Source of the DNA: Rhodobacter sp.
GTDB taxonomy: Bacteria > Pseudomonadota > Alphaproteobacteria > Rhodobacterales > Rhodobacteraceae
Reading direction: 5' to 3'
DNA: 64,000 bases
Assembly (NCBI GenBank): GCA_027484145.1
Contig: JAIXUH010000012.1
Coordinates: forward strand, 62,001 to 126,000
Below, piece by piece: positions 1 to 7,750 of the stretch (positions are counted from its first letter, which is position 1; each line of letters opens with the position of its first letter). The position numbers were made by a program, and so were the translations under genes. The notes under the pieces are model-generated. The model ran no database searches, was not told the DNA's origin, and saw only the letters and a list, made by a program, of their open reading frames with translations.

Positions 1-730
1 CCCCCACATCGGGGTTGGTCACCCGCACCGCATCGCGGGGCAGACCCAGCATCCGCGCCAATTCGTTGCGCTGCCCCCAGACGCCCTGCCCGTTCACCGA
101 CAGATGCAGCCGCCCCTCCTGCCAATCGGCCCATGCGCCGCGCGGCTCCATCGCATTCACGATGATCCGGTTGTGCAGCACCTGCAGCGTGATGCGGTGG
201 CGTGATGCGGCCAATGCCGCCTCGACCGCCATGTCATCGCCCACCCGCCAGTCATAGGCAAAGGTGTTGGCCGCACCGGGATGAATGGGCGCGCCATCCG
301 CCGAAAGGTCCAGTGTGGCAGGCCGTTCGTCCACGTCGAACACAATGGCCTCGGCCGCATCCTTTGCCGCAGCCACCGTATCGGCCACGATCATCGCCAC
401 GGCCTCGCCCACAAACCGCACCACGCCATCGGCCAGCACCGGGCGTTCCGGCCCGGCCCCCGGCGTGCCATCCCAGTTGGTCAGCCGCGCACCCTTCATG
501 CCAATCGTCACACCCATGCCGCGCAGATCATCCGCCGTCAGCACCATATGCACGCCCGGCATTTCACGCGCCGCCGCACAATCCAGCCGGGTAATGGCCC
601 CGTGCGCCTGCATCGACCGCAGGAACACCGCATGCAGTGCGCCGGGCGGGGCAATGTCATCGACATAACGCCCCATGCCGGTCAGAAACCGGATATCTTC
701 CATCCGCCCGCCAGACATCCCGAACTTCAT
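1..730 (-). CDS. Xanthine dehydrogenase/CO dehydrogenase-family molybdopterin-binding subunit (5' part)
   Basis: The reverse strand reads open from an ATG at 730 to the left edge, giving 243 residues of a protein that normally runs to about 770-800. The visible part starts MKFGMSGGRMEDIRFLTG, then RYVDDI, GALHAVFLRS and RFVGEAVAMIVADT, which match the N-terminal hammerhead domain of CoxL/aldehyde oxidase large subunits; the beginning of the molybdopterin-cytosine-dinucleotide-binding domain follows (NRIIVNAMEPRG). An AGGAGG ribosome site lies about 8 nt before the ATG. Such subunits oxidise aldehydes, purines or CO with FAD and 2Fe-2S partners, which are not in the window. The active-site loop that would separate CO dehydrogenase from other hydroxylases is off the left end, so the substrate cannot be given. 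Confidence 0.85.
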   Translation of the reverse strand, partial: MKFGMSGGRMEDIRFLTGMGRYVDDIAPPGALHAVFLRSMQAHGAITRLDCAAAREMPGVHMVLTADDLRGMGVTIGMKGARLTNWDGTPGAGPERPVLADGVVRFVGEAVAMIVADTVAAAKDAAEAIVFDVDERPATLDLSADGAPIHPGAANTFAYDWRVGDDMAVEAALAASRHRITLQVLHNRIIVNAMEPRGAWADWQEGRLHLSVNGQGVWGQRNELARMLGLPRDAVRVTNPDVG

Positions 731-995
731 CCCGCATCCTCCTGCACGCTTCTGCGCCCGAGACTAGAGTGGCCTGCCGCGCTGTCCAGTCACCCTTTGG
801 CTCGCGTCATCGTGGTGGCAGACGGAAACCGCATTTCATGCTATCATCAGGGTGATTTTGTGACGAACAGGCGCGATTTTGCCCTGCAAGCCCCTGTCAG
901 GGTTTTGCTTTCAGGCAAGAATCGGCGTCTGGCTGATGGATTTGGTGGCTTTTGCAACGGGGCGGGATGCCCGTGGCACATAGGGAGTGGTGATT

Positions 996-1682
996 TTGGC
1001 CCAACTCTTTCGTGACGATGGTGCCGTCCTGGACGATGCCGATGGCGACGGGGTGTTCGAAACCATCTGGATCCCCGGCAGCTACACCGAAACGCCGATC
1101 GATCTGGTTGGCTTCATCGTGATGGAAACTGTGGCCGACCTCGGCGAATACCGCTTCGTTCTGGCGGGCGAAGATTCACTGTCGTCGGTCTTTGTGGATT
1201 TCGGCTATCAGATGACACGCACCTCTGACACGACGCTGTTGGCGAACACATGGTTCGAAGGTGGCGAGCGTGTCTATGATCTTTCGAACGGCAATATTGT
1301 GCTGGTCCATCAAGACCCCTCGACGGAAGGCATCGCCCGCAATGCTGGGCAAGAGCCGGACACGTGGTTCATCGGAACTGGCTACGATGCCGTCGATAAT
1401 GATGACGACGGCAACTACGACACCTTCGTGATCTCGCCCAACCAAACGCTCCAGGACACCGATCTGGATGGCGTGGCAGACCAACGTGATACCGGCATCA
1501 GCTTCATCGGCTTTGATCAGGATGGTGATGGCAGCATCGAGTTGCTGTTCATCTACCATGCCAGAAGCGAAGAGTTGCAAGCAGATGGCACGTGGCGCGA
1601 CGTCTTTGAACCGTCTGCGGATGACTACAGCATAGACCCTGACTACATCCGTTCGGTTTTTGAAGCTTACGGGCCATTCTGA
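996..1682 (+). CDS. Aspartate-rich DxDxDG-repeat protein, tandem copy 1
   Basis: A 228-residue acidic protein of unknown function. It carries at least four calcium-loop-like motifs (DDADGDG near the N-terminus, then DNDDDGNYDTF, DTDLDGVADQ and DQDGDGS), as in EF-hand or thrombospondin-type-3 loops. No signal peptide or membrane segment is visible. The start is uncertain: GTG codons at 987 and 990 overlap the only good ribosome site (AGGGAG, 982-987), so TTG at 996, 8 nt downstream, fits better. The C-terminal half aligns with the gene at 1815-2495 (shared patterns: GYDAVD.DDDG.YDTF, GFD.DGD, LQ.DGTW, AYG near the end), so the two are tandem duplicates. Calcium binding is inferred from the motifs only. 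Confidence 0.7.
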   Translation: MAQLFRDDGAVLDDADGDGVFETIWIPGSYTETPIDLVGFIVMETVADLGEYRFVLAGEDSLSSVFVDFGYQMTRTSDTTLLANTWFEGGERVYDLSNGNIVLVHQDPSTEGIARNAGQEPDTWFIGTGYDAVDNDDDGNYDTFVISPNQTLQDTDLDGVADQRDTGISFIGFDQDGDGSIELLFIYHARSEELQADGTWRDVFEPSADDYSIDPDYIRSVFEAYGPF

Positions 1683-1814
1683 CCCGCCGCGGTGGCGGCA
1701 TGGCATCGGGCATAGCGTCCCGCTGAACCCGTGCCATGATCAAGACGCGACTAACCTTTTGGCAAAACAGGCATCCGGCCTTGATCTGCATCATCCAGCA
1801 AACAGGCAATCCCC

Positions 1815-2495
1815 ATGCAGACGACCAACGAAAACGGCGACATCATTGACGACAGTGACGATGACGGTGTGATCAACGCACTCTTGCGCAGCATCGGCAC
1901 GGTGGAAAGTTTCTGGGAGGCGGAAGATGGCAATGCAGGTTCCATCTGGACCTATCCCGGCGACCTGCTGATCGATCTGGATCAAGACGGCTCTTTCGAT
2001 CTGGAAACGGCGTATGAGCCCGCAACCGGAATCCTCGACCGCAACGATGATGGCGTGATCGACGAATGGTATACCGGCAGCCTGTCCGTGATGGAACTAA
2101 CCAGCAGCGCCGGCCTGAGGACAGTCCATTCCACGGCGTGGTCACGCCAGTTCGACGACAATTTCGATGGCACCGCCGACGCATGGATCACCGGCTACAG
2201 CCGTGATGCGGTCGATTCCGATGATGACGGGCTTTATGACACTTTCGTTCTGACAGCCACCATCACCGAGGTTGATACCGACGACGACGGCATCATCGAT
2301 CTGCGCACCGCCACGGACGGTTATGTGGGTTTTGATCTGGACGGGGATGAGCTGGTCGATCTGACCTATATCTACGGTGGCATGATTGAAACCCTTCAGC
2401 CCGACGGCACATGGTCAAGAGACTCTCTGCCCGACGACTTCACCTTCGACGCGGCCCGGCAGTTCGATCTGTGGGGCGCCTACGGCTTCGCCTGA
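1815..2495 (+). CDS. Aspartate-rich DxDxDG-repeat protein, tandem copy 2
   Basis: A 226-residue acidic protein, paralogous to the gene 132 nt upstream. It has six or more DxDxDG-like loops: DDSDDDG near residue 12, DLDQDGSFD, DRNDDGVID, DDNFDGTAD, DSDDDGLYD, DTDDDGIID and DLDGDE. The C-terminal module ending LQPDGTW...WGAYG matches copy 1. It begins directly with hydrophilic sequence (MQTTNENGD), so no Sec signal is present; export by an uncleaved C-terminal signal is conceivable but unproven. The ribosome site is weak. A strong hairpin terminator follows at 2521-2549. Function unknown. Confidence 0.75.
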   Translation: MQTTNENGDIIDDSDDDGVINALLRSIGTVESFWEAEDGNAGSIWTYPGDLLIDLDQDGSFDLETAYEPATGILDRNDDGVIDEWYTGSLSVMELTSSAGLRTVHSTAWSRQFDDNFDGTADAWITGYSRDAVDSDDDGLYDTFVLTATITEVDTDDDGIIDLRTATDGYVGFDLDGDELVDLTYIYGGMIETLQPDGTWSRDSLPDDFTFDAARQFDLWGAYGFA

Positions 2496-2520
2496 CCGCA
2501 CCGACCGCACCCGCAAAAGC

Positions 2521-2549
2521 AAAGGCCCCACGCAGCGCGCAGGGCCTTT
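2521..2549. terminator. Bidirectional hairpin terminator between convergent genes
   Basis: AAAGGCCC (2521-2528) and GGGCCTTT (2542-2549) form an 8-bp stem around a 13-nt loop. It lies between the plus-strand gene ending at 2495 and the minus-strand decarboxylase ending at 2571. Read on the minus strand it is followed by a T-rich stretch (GCTTTTGC), so it probably mainly ends the decarboxylase transcript. Confidence 0.7.
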
Positions 2550-2570
2550 CACCGTCTTGGGAACGGGGTG

Positions 2571-3716
2571 TCAGATCTTCAGGCTCAGCACCGTCGCCAT
2601 GCCCAACTCGCCAAAGCCGTTGAAGCGGGTGTTGGTCACGGTCGAATAGGCGCCCATGCCGTGCACCACCACAAAGTCGCCCTCGGCAATGTCGTCGGGC
2701 AGCGGAATCTCGCCCGGCAGACGGTCCACCGAATCGCAGGTCGGGCCAAAGACGATGCGCGGCAGCACATCGCCGGTGCGCTTGTGACCCTCGGGCGACA
2801 GCACCTCAATCCGGTCGATCACGCCGATCAGCGGCAGTTCGGTCAGCGCGCCATAGACACCGTCGTTCAGGAACACATGCATGTCGTCGCGCACCGCCTT
2901 GACCCGTGCGGCCAGCGTGAACCCGTCGCCGCACAGCGCGCGGCCCGGCTCGCATACCAGAAGCGGGCGGTCGGCGCCAAAGGCCTGCGTGGCCACCCGG
3001 TCGATCAGTGCAAAGGTTTCCTCGATCTGCGGCACGACGCCATGCAAACGATGGTTCGGGAATCCGCCGCCGACGTTCAGCCGGGCAATCGTCACCCCGG
3101 CATCGCGGGCAATATCGGCCGCCGTCAGGATATAGGTCTCCCACGCTGCCGGATCGGTGCACTGCGTGCCCGGGTGGAACGTGATCGACGGAATGAACCC
3201 GGCTTCGGCAACGGTCTTCAGCAATTCGACCGCCAGTTCAGCCGTCGCGCCGAACTTGGCACCAAAGTTATAGGCCGCACCCGCCACCGGCAGCTTGAAG
3301 CGAACCGAAATTTCGACGCCTTCCGCCGGCACCATCTCGACCAGCTTGGCCAGTTCCGATTTGGAATCAACGGAGTAGGATTTCACCCCACGCTCGACCG
3401 CATAGGCAATCTCGTGGCGCGCGCGCACCGGGTTGTTGTAGTGGATGGCCGCATCGGGGGCCAGACGGCGGATCAGGTCGATTTCGAACGGCGATGCACA
3501 ATCATAGCCGCGCACGCCAGCCGCCGACAGGTTGTCCACCACTTCTTCCAGCGGGTTCGACTTGACGGCATAGGTCACCATGCCGGGGAAAGAGTCGATG
3601 AACCGACGCGCCGCCGCCTGCAGTACGGTCGGCGCGAAAAACAGCACCGGAGTCTCGGGCTGCTGCACGCGCAAAAATTCGGTTGGATTGGTCCAGATTG
3701 TCTTAGAAAGTCCCAT
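2571..3716 (-). CDS. Ornithine/lysine decarboxylase, PLP fold type III
   Basis: A 381-residue enzyme of the alanine-racemase-fold (eukaryote-like) ornithine decarboxylase family, making putrescine or cadaverine for polyamine synthesis. Visible hallmarks are the PLP lysine in YAVKSNP (K52), the glycine-rich phosphate site NVGGGFP, HPGTQC, the CEPGRALCGD motif, and the catalytic cysteine in FGPTCDS (C327) of the partner-subunit active site. The start ATG at 3716 has AGGAAGGG upstream; an in-frame extension to 3782 has no family similarity. It diverges from an Lrp/AsnC regulator across a 216-nt AT-rich region, which suggests regulation by that protein. Ornithine versus lysine preference cannot be read from sequence alone. 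Confidence 0.92.
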   Translation of the reverse strand: MGLSKTIWTNPTEFLRVQQPETPVLFFAPTVLQAAARRFIDSFPGMVTYAVKSNPLEEVVDNLSAAGVRGYDCASPFEIDLIRRLAPDAAIHYNNPVRARHEIAYAVERGVKSYSVDSKSELAKLVEMVPAEGVEISVRFKLPVAGAAYNFGAKFGATAELAVELLKTVAEAGFIPSITFHPGTQCTDPAAWETYILTAADIARDAGVTIARLNVGGGFPNHRLHGVVPQIEETFALIDRVATQAFGADRPLLVCEPGRALCGDGFTLAARVKAVRDDMHVFLNDGVYGALTELPLIGVIDRIEVLSPEGHKRTGDVLPRIVFGPTCDSVDRLPGEIPLPDDIAEGDFVVVHGMGAYSTVTNTRFNGFGELGMATVLSLKI

Positions 3717-3892
3717 CGGCGTTTCCCTTCCTGCCAACAAGACGCATAGCCCTTGACCGTTGCAACGAACGGGGCCGGGCACCAGCGTGGTTATTTAAAA
3801 CCAGGCCAGGTGCGTATGAACCGCCCTTTTCCTGCAACGTAGGATGCGCGATATGGGGCACAATCTCACCGAACAAAACTGTATAAATGTAG

Positions 3893-3922
3893 CGAAACAT
3901 CGTTATAATGACGAAAACATCG
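3893..3922 (+). promoter_or_regulatory. Candidate promoter and repeat operator ahead of the Lrp-type gene
   Basis: A perfect -10 hexamer TATAAT sits at 3904-3909, 24 nt before the ATG at 3933. It is flanked by direct repeats CGAAACATCG (3893-3902) and CGAAAACATCG (3912-3922). The surroundings (about 3870-3930) are markedly AT-rich for this genome. No good -35 is visible. Autoregulation by the Lrp-type product, possibly together with the divergent decarboxylase gene, is an inference. Confidence 0.5.
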
Positions 3923-3932
3923 GTCAAAATGC

Positions 3933-4364
3933 ATGGATGAACTCGATCGCAACATTCTGGGCCTGCTGGGGGCTGACGCCCGTATGTCGGTGGCGACTTT
4001 GGCACGCCGACTAAAGGTTGCGCGCTCGACCATTCAGGCCCGGCTGGAACGTCTGGAAACCTCGGGCACCATCGCGGGCTACACCCTGCGGTTGGGCGAA
4101 GGGGCGCAACCGAATCGTTTGCGGGCCTCGGTCCTGCTGACAATCGAGCCGCGCGCACAGGCTGGCGTGCTGACGCGCCTGAAGTCGATTGCCGAGGTTG
4201 AGCGGGTTTTTACCACCTCGGGCCGCGTCGATCTGCTGCTTCAGATCGCCTGCCCGAACACGCAGGTGCTGGATCAGGTGCTGGACCAGATCGGTGCCAT
4301 GACGGGGGTCCGTTCCTCCGAAAGCCTGATACACTTGTCGACAAAAATCGACCGCGCGGTTTAA
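3933..4364 (+). CDS. Lrp/AsnC-family transcriptional regulator
   Basis: A 143-residue protein beginning MDELDRNILGLLGADARMSV, the classic Lrp/AsnC start. An N-terminal helix-turn-helix (about residues 18-45, ATLARRLKVARSTIQARLERL) is followed by an AsnC ligand-binding (RAM) domain (about 65-140). The family senses amino acids as dimers or octamers. It is transcribed away from the ornithine/lysine decarboxylase, so that gene is the natural target candidate, and the ligand may be ornithine, lysine or a related amino acid (inference). Confidence 0.92.
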   Translation: MDELDRNILGLLGADARMSVATLARRLKVARSTIQARLERLETSGTIAGYTLRLGEGAQPNRLRASVLLTIEPRAQAGVLTRLKSIAEVERVFTTSGRVDLLLQIACPNTQVLDQVLDQIGAMTGVRSSESLIHLSTKIDRAV

Positions 4365-4426
4365 CGGGCGCGGCCCTCATTCTGCCCGGCGGGGGTTGCC
4401 CGCCCAGACCCTGAAAGGCGCATGCG

Positions 4427-4774
4427 ATGTATATCGACGGCTTCCTCATCCCCGTCCCCACCGCCAACAAGGAGATCTACCGCGCGCACGAAACGACGTG
4501 GTGGCCCGCCTTCCGCGCCAAGGGGGCGCAATCTTTGGTCATCGGCTGGGCCGATGATGTGGCCCCCGGCACGCAGACCGATTTTCTGCGCGCGGTCGAT
4601 CTGCGCGCCGATGAAACCGTCGTCTTTGCCTGGATGATCTGGCCGGACAAGGCCACCCGCGACGCCTGCTATGCGGCGATGATGGCAGACCCCGAAATGT
4701 CGACGATGGAGTTCCCCTTTGACGGCAAGCGCCTTGTCTATGGCGGCTTCCAGCCCATCGTTGTGGAAAGCTGA
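4427..4774 (+). CDS. DUF1428 family protein
   Basis: A 115-residue soluble protein matching the DUF1428 (YbaA-like) family, a dimeric ferredoxin-like alpha/beta-barrel fold. Typical signatures are the start MYIDGFLIPVP, the central WADDV and FAWMIWPDKATRD, and FDGKRLVYGGFQP near the C-terminus. No biochemical role is established for the family. It lies 62 nt after the Lrp-type gene on the same strand and may be cotranscribed. It converges on the serine hydrolase gene. Confidence 0.9.
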   Translation: MYIDGFLIPVPTANKEIYRAHETTWWPAFRAKGAQSLVIGWADDVAPGTQTDFLRAVDLRADETVVFAWMIWPDKATRDACYAAMMADPEMSTMEFPFDGKRLVYGGFQPIVVES

Positions 4775-4802
4775 CGGCCCGGTCGGCGACCCGGTTACAG
4801 GA

Positions 4803-5816
4803 TCAGGCCGCCAGCGCCCGCAGCATCAGCCGAAACACGGTACCGGGGCGGTCAATCTGATTGACCGTGGCGGCAACCGACAGCCCAAGGTCCGGCGCAT
4901 GAAACAGCGCTGCCCCCGAATGGCCAGAATGGCCATAGAACGCGGGCACCCGGCGAAACCCGGTCATCCACCGGGGCAACGCAAACCGCATGATGCCCGT
5001 GCCATAATGCAGCGGAAAGAACACAGGCCGGAACGGCGCTTCGATCAGGGTTGCCGCATCGCAGAACCGCCCCGCAAAGATCGCCTGCACAAGGGCGACC
5101 CCGTCGCGCACCGATGTCACCAGCCCGCCATCGGCCTGAAACGACGCCATGGCCTGCGGAATAGGCAGCGCCGCGCGGCGATAGCGCAGCGTCGCAGGCC
5201 GGGTGTCACTGGCATCATGACAAAGCCACGTCTGCTGCAGCCCCAGCGGCGCAAACAGCCGCGCCTGCATCACCTGCGCCAAGGGGGCCTTGTCCACCGC
5301 TTCGATCACCTGCCCCAGAATCTGAAAGTTGGTGTCGGCATAGAACGCGCGCCGCATCTGCCCCGGTTGGCCGACGGGCGCCATCGCGCGGGCCATCTCC
5401 ATCGCATCGGCAAACTGCCAGCCCCTGTCCGCGCCGCGCAGCAGTTGGCCCATCAGGCCGGCGCGTGGTCTGGCCGAGTTGAAATAGTCGGGTAACCCCG
5501 ACACATGCTGCAGCAGATGCCGCAGCGTGATCTCGCCGGTGGCATCGCGCCCACCTGTCACCAAAAGCCGCGCCGTGGCAGGGCCGGGCAACAGGTCACG
5601 AAACGGCTGATCCAGCGACAGCCGCCCTTCCTCTGCCAGCTGGCGCAGAATCACCGTTACCGGCAGTTTGGTGGCAGATGCGAAATAGCACGGAGTCTCG
5701 CCGGTCAGATCGCCCGCTGCAGCCACGCGCATGCCATGCCGGTCCAGCACGGCCACCGCTGCCCCGGTGTGATAGGCCCCGCCCACCAATCGGTCGACGG
5801 CGGCCTGCAGGCTCAT
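4803..5816 (-). CDS. Serine hydrolase, class C beta-lactamase/esterase family
   Basis: A 337-residue protein with the penicillin-binding-protein/beta-lactamase fold. The nucleophile motif SATK is at residues 47-50 (FASATKLP). The second motif reads YAD (159-161) where class C enzymes usually have YxN, and a HSGHSGAALF segment replaces a typical KTG box. No signal peptide is apparent, so a cytoplasmic esterase or D-aminopeptidase-like role is more likely than antibiotic resistance. Its ATG overlaps the stop of the TetR gene by 4 nt, so the two form an operon. Confidence 0.82.
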   Translation of the reverse strand: MSLQAAVDRLVGGAYHTGAAVAVLDRHGMRVAAAGDLTGETPCYFASATKLPVTVILRQLAEEGRLSLDQPFRDLLPGPATARLLVTGGRDATGEITLRHLLQHVSGLPDYFNSARPRAGLMGQLLRGADRGWQFADAMEMARAMAPVGQPGQMRRAFYADTNFQILGQVIEAVDKAPLAQVMQARLFAPLGLQQTWLCHDASDTRPATLRYRRAALPIPQAMASFQADGGLVTSVRDGVALVQAIFAGRFCDAATLIEAPFRPVFFPLHYGTGIMRFALPRWMTGFRRVPAFYGHSGHSGAALFHAPDLGLSVAATVNQIDRPGTVFRLMLRALAA

Positions 5817-6397
5817 AGGGCCCGCCCGCCAAAACTGCGGGCAAGCATCGCCGCAATGGCGGCATCCCGTTCGGCCAGTGTCAGCCCGTGCATCGACTGC
5901 AACCGCCCCGCCGCCAGCAGGTCGGCCAGACCATGCGCCATCGCCCAGACCGGGGCGACGTCGGCATCAGTTCCGCCCATGGCATGCACCTGCGTCACCA
6001 GATGGGCATAGGCCGCATCTGCCGCCTCCAGCAGCGCAGGGTCGCCGAAGTTCGGCTTGTCCGACGAAAAGATCAGCCGGAACAGCGCCGGACGCGCCAG
6101 CGCGAAATCGACATAGCCCAAGCCTGCCGCAATCATCTGCGCCGCGGGCGTTTTTGCCGCCACCGCCTCGCGCGCGGCTTGCGCGGCCAAAAAGCGGCGA
6201 AACCCCTCGGCGGCAAGCGCTGTCAGCAACCCGGCCGCATCGCCAAAGTGGTGCGCGGGGGCGGCATGGCTGACCCCGGCCCGCTTGGCGACCGATCGCA
6301 GCGAAAATCCCTCGATGCCCTTTTCGGCAAGCTCGGCCTCGGCCGCCAGCAAAAGGGCCGCGTGCAGGTCACCGTGGTGATAAGGGCGTTCGGTCAT
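5813..6397 (-). CDS. TetR/AcrR-family transcriptional regulator
   Basis: A 194-residue regulator. The N-terminal DNA-binding domain (about residues 10-60) includes GFSLRSVAKRAGVSHAAPAHHF, a canonical TetR helix-turn-helix, and the C-terminal ligand domain resembles the WHG-type TetR_C group. It is translationally coupled to the downstream serine hydrolase and diverges from the ABA4-like membrane gene. Two near-identical 19-bp palindromes in the shared 103-nt promoter region (6417-6435 and 6470-6488) are its probable operators, so it likely represses itself and the membrane pair. Confidence 0.9.
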   Translation of the reverse strand: MTERPYHHGDLHAALLLAAEAELAEKGIEGFSLRSVAKRAGVSHAAPAHHFGDAAGLLTALAAEGFRRFLAAQAAREAVAAKTPAAQMIAAGLGYVDFALARPALFRLIFSSDKPNFGDPALLEAADAAYAHLVTQVHAMGGTDADVAPVWAMAHGLADLLAAGRLQSMHGLTLAERDAAIAAMLARSFGGRAL

Positions 6398-6416
6398 ATC
6401 GCTTGCCTATCCGATC

Positions 6417-6435
6417 ATCTTTCCACTGTAAAGAT
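6417..6435. promoter_or_regulatory. Probable TetR operator O1
   Basis: ATCTTTCCACTGTAAAGAT is a near-perfect 19-bp palindrome (arms ATCTTT/AAAGAT, symmetric CA..TG core). It sits 20 nt ahead of the tetR start and just upstream of a TTGACA at 6441-6446 that could be the -35 of the divergent membrane gene. Size and position suit TetR binding. Confidence 0.7.
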
Positions 6436-6469
6436 TTCCGTTGACAGCGCGCAAGGGGCCTGCAATCTT

Positions 6470-6488
6470 ATCTTTACACTGGCAAGAT
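6470..6488. promoter_or_regulatory. Probable TetR operator O2
   Basis: ATCTTTACACTGGCAAGAT shares 16 of 19 positions with the palindrome at 6417-6435 and keeps the same arms with one asymmetric pair. It covers the expected -10/+1 region downstream of TTGACA (6441-6446), 12 nt before the membrane gene's ATG, so binding would block that promoter. Confidence 0.65.
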
Positions 6489-6500
6489 AGGTCATTTCTC

Positions 6501-6932
6501 ATGTCTGTTCCCACACCTGAAAGTCTATTTCAACTGTCCTCTCCCCTTGCCCTGCTGGGCTGGCTGGCCCTTGCCCTGAATCCTTTTGCCCCGCGCCTCG
6601 TACAGGGGGTGGCCATGGCGATCCCGCTGGTGCTGTCGCTGCTCTATTCCGGGCTGATCCTTGTGCATTGGGCACAGGCCGAAGGCGGCTTTGGCAGCCT
6701 TGCCGATGTGCAGCGCCTGTTCACCCAAGCGCCCGTGGCACTTGCGGGCTGGGTCCACTACCTCGCCTTTGATCTGTTCGTCGGCGCGTGGATCGCCCGC
6801 ACCGCGCAGGCCGAAGGCATCAACCACCTGTTCATCCTGCCCTGCCTTGCCCTCACGTTTCTGTTCGGCCCTGCCGGGCTGATCGCTTTTGCCATCCTCC
6901 GCCTCACCCTTTCCGGAAAGGTATTGCCATGA
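6501..6932 (+). CDS. ABA4-like (DUF4281) membrane protein
   Basis: A 143-residue integral membrane protein with about four hydrophobic helices. It matches the ABA4-like family, whose plant member is needed for neoxanthin formation; bacterial members have no proven role. Signatures include the N-terminal SLFQLSSPLALLGWL, the central YLAFDLFVGAWIARTA and the C-terminal FLFGPAGLIAF. The ATG at 6501 is chosen because an in-frame TTG at 6441 falls within the promoter. It overlaps the next gene by 4 nt, and the TetR operators lie immediately upstream. A carotenoid or lipid role is inference only. Confidence 0.8.
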   Translation: MSVPTPESLFQLSSPLALLGWLALALNPFAPRLVQGVAMAIPLVLSLLYSGLILVHWAQAEGGFGSLADVQRLFTQAPVALAGWVHYLAFDLFVGAWIARTAQAEGINHLFILPCLALTFLFGPAGLIAFAILRLTLSGKVLP

Positions 6933-7750
6933 CCGCCGCCCCCCTCGCTCAGCTGACCATGCCCCTCAGCCTCTTCCGCACTTGGCCCAACGCCTCTGCC
7001 CTCCTCGCGCTGACCGTCCTCATCGCGCTTGCCGCGCTGCCGATCCTTGCCGCGCATCTGCTGGACACGCGCATCGTCTCGGATGAGGCTGTCTGGCTCA
7101 AACCGCTGAAGTTCCACGCAGCCCTTGCCATCTACCTTTTGACACTCGCCTACTTCGCCCGCTGGCTGCCCGACACATGGGTCACCTCGCGCGGGTGGAG
7201 CATCTACCTCGGCGTCGTCATGACCTGCATCGTGCTCGAACTGATCTGGATCGACGGCGCCGCCGCCCTAGGCGTGCGCTCGCACTTCAACATCACCTCG
7301 CCCTTGTGGAACGCCATCTACGGCGCCATGGGCATCGCCGCCGTCACGCTGACCTCGGCCGCGCTGGTCATGGGCATCGGCATCTGGCGCAATGCGGCCA
7401 CCGGCCTGCCAGCCGCCCTGCAGCTTTCCATCGCGCTTGGCCTGATCCTGACCTTTGTGCTGACCGTCCCCGTCGCCGGCACCATGGCAAATGCGCTGTC
7501 GCACCATGTGGGCACCCCCATCACCGGGGCCACACTGCCGATCATGGGCTGGTCGAGAGAGGTGGGCGATCTGCGCGCCCCGCACTTCCTCGCCACCCAT
7601 GCCCTGCACGCCGTGCCATTGGCAGGCCTTGCCGCCCTTGCCCTGCCCGCCTCGTGGCAAACCCCCGCCGTCTGGGCCGCCGCCGCAGGCTTTGCTGCCC
7701 TCACCCTCTGGGCCTTCCTGCGCGCAATGTCAGGCCTGCCCCCGCTCTGA
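6929..7750 (+). CDS. Multi-pass membrane protein of unknown function
   Basis: A 273-residue hydrophobic protein with about seven predicted membrane spans: about 20-45, 65-85, 95-112, 128-155, 165-185, then two near the C-terminus (LAGLAALALPASW, AAGFAALTLWAFL). It has recognisable loops such as WLKPLKFHAALAIY, WIDGAAALGVRSHFN and HALHAVPLAG. I do not recognise the family. The start is the ATG overlapping the stop of the ABA4-like gene, which implies translational coupling and a shared role under the TetR regulator. Histidines in the C-terminal spans could bind metal or heme, but that is speculative. Confidence 0.75.
   Translation: MTAAPLAQLTMPLSLFRTWPNASALLALTVLIALAALPILAAHLLDTRIVSDEAVWLKPLKFHAALAIYLLTLAYFARWLPDTWVTSRGWSIYLGVVMTCIVLELIWIDGAAALGVRSHFNITSPLWNAIYGAMGIAAVTLTSAALVMGIGIWRNAATGLPAALQLSIALGLILTFVLTVPVAGTMANALSHHVGTPITGATLPIMGWSREVGDLRAPHFLATHALHAVPLAGLAALALPASWQTPAVWAAAAGFAALTLWAFLRAMSGLPPL

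Noticed and set aside
2568-3749. 393-codon plus-strand open frame across the decarboxylase gene
   Set aside because: Antisense shadow; the minus-strand product has all catalytic residues of a fold-III decarboxylase.
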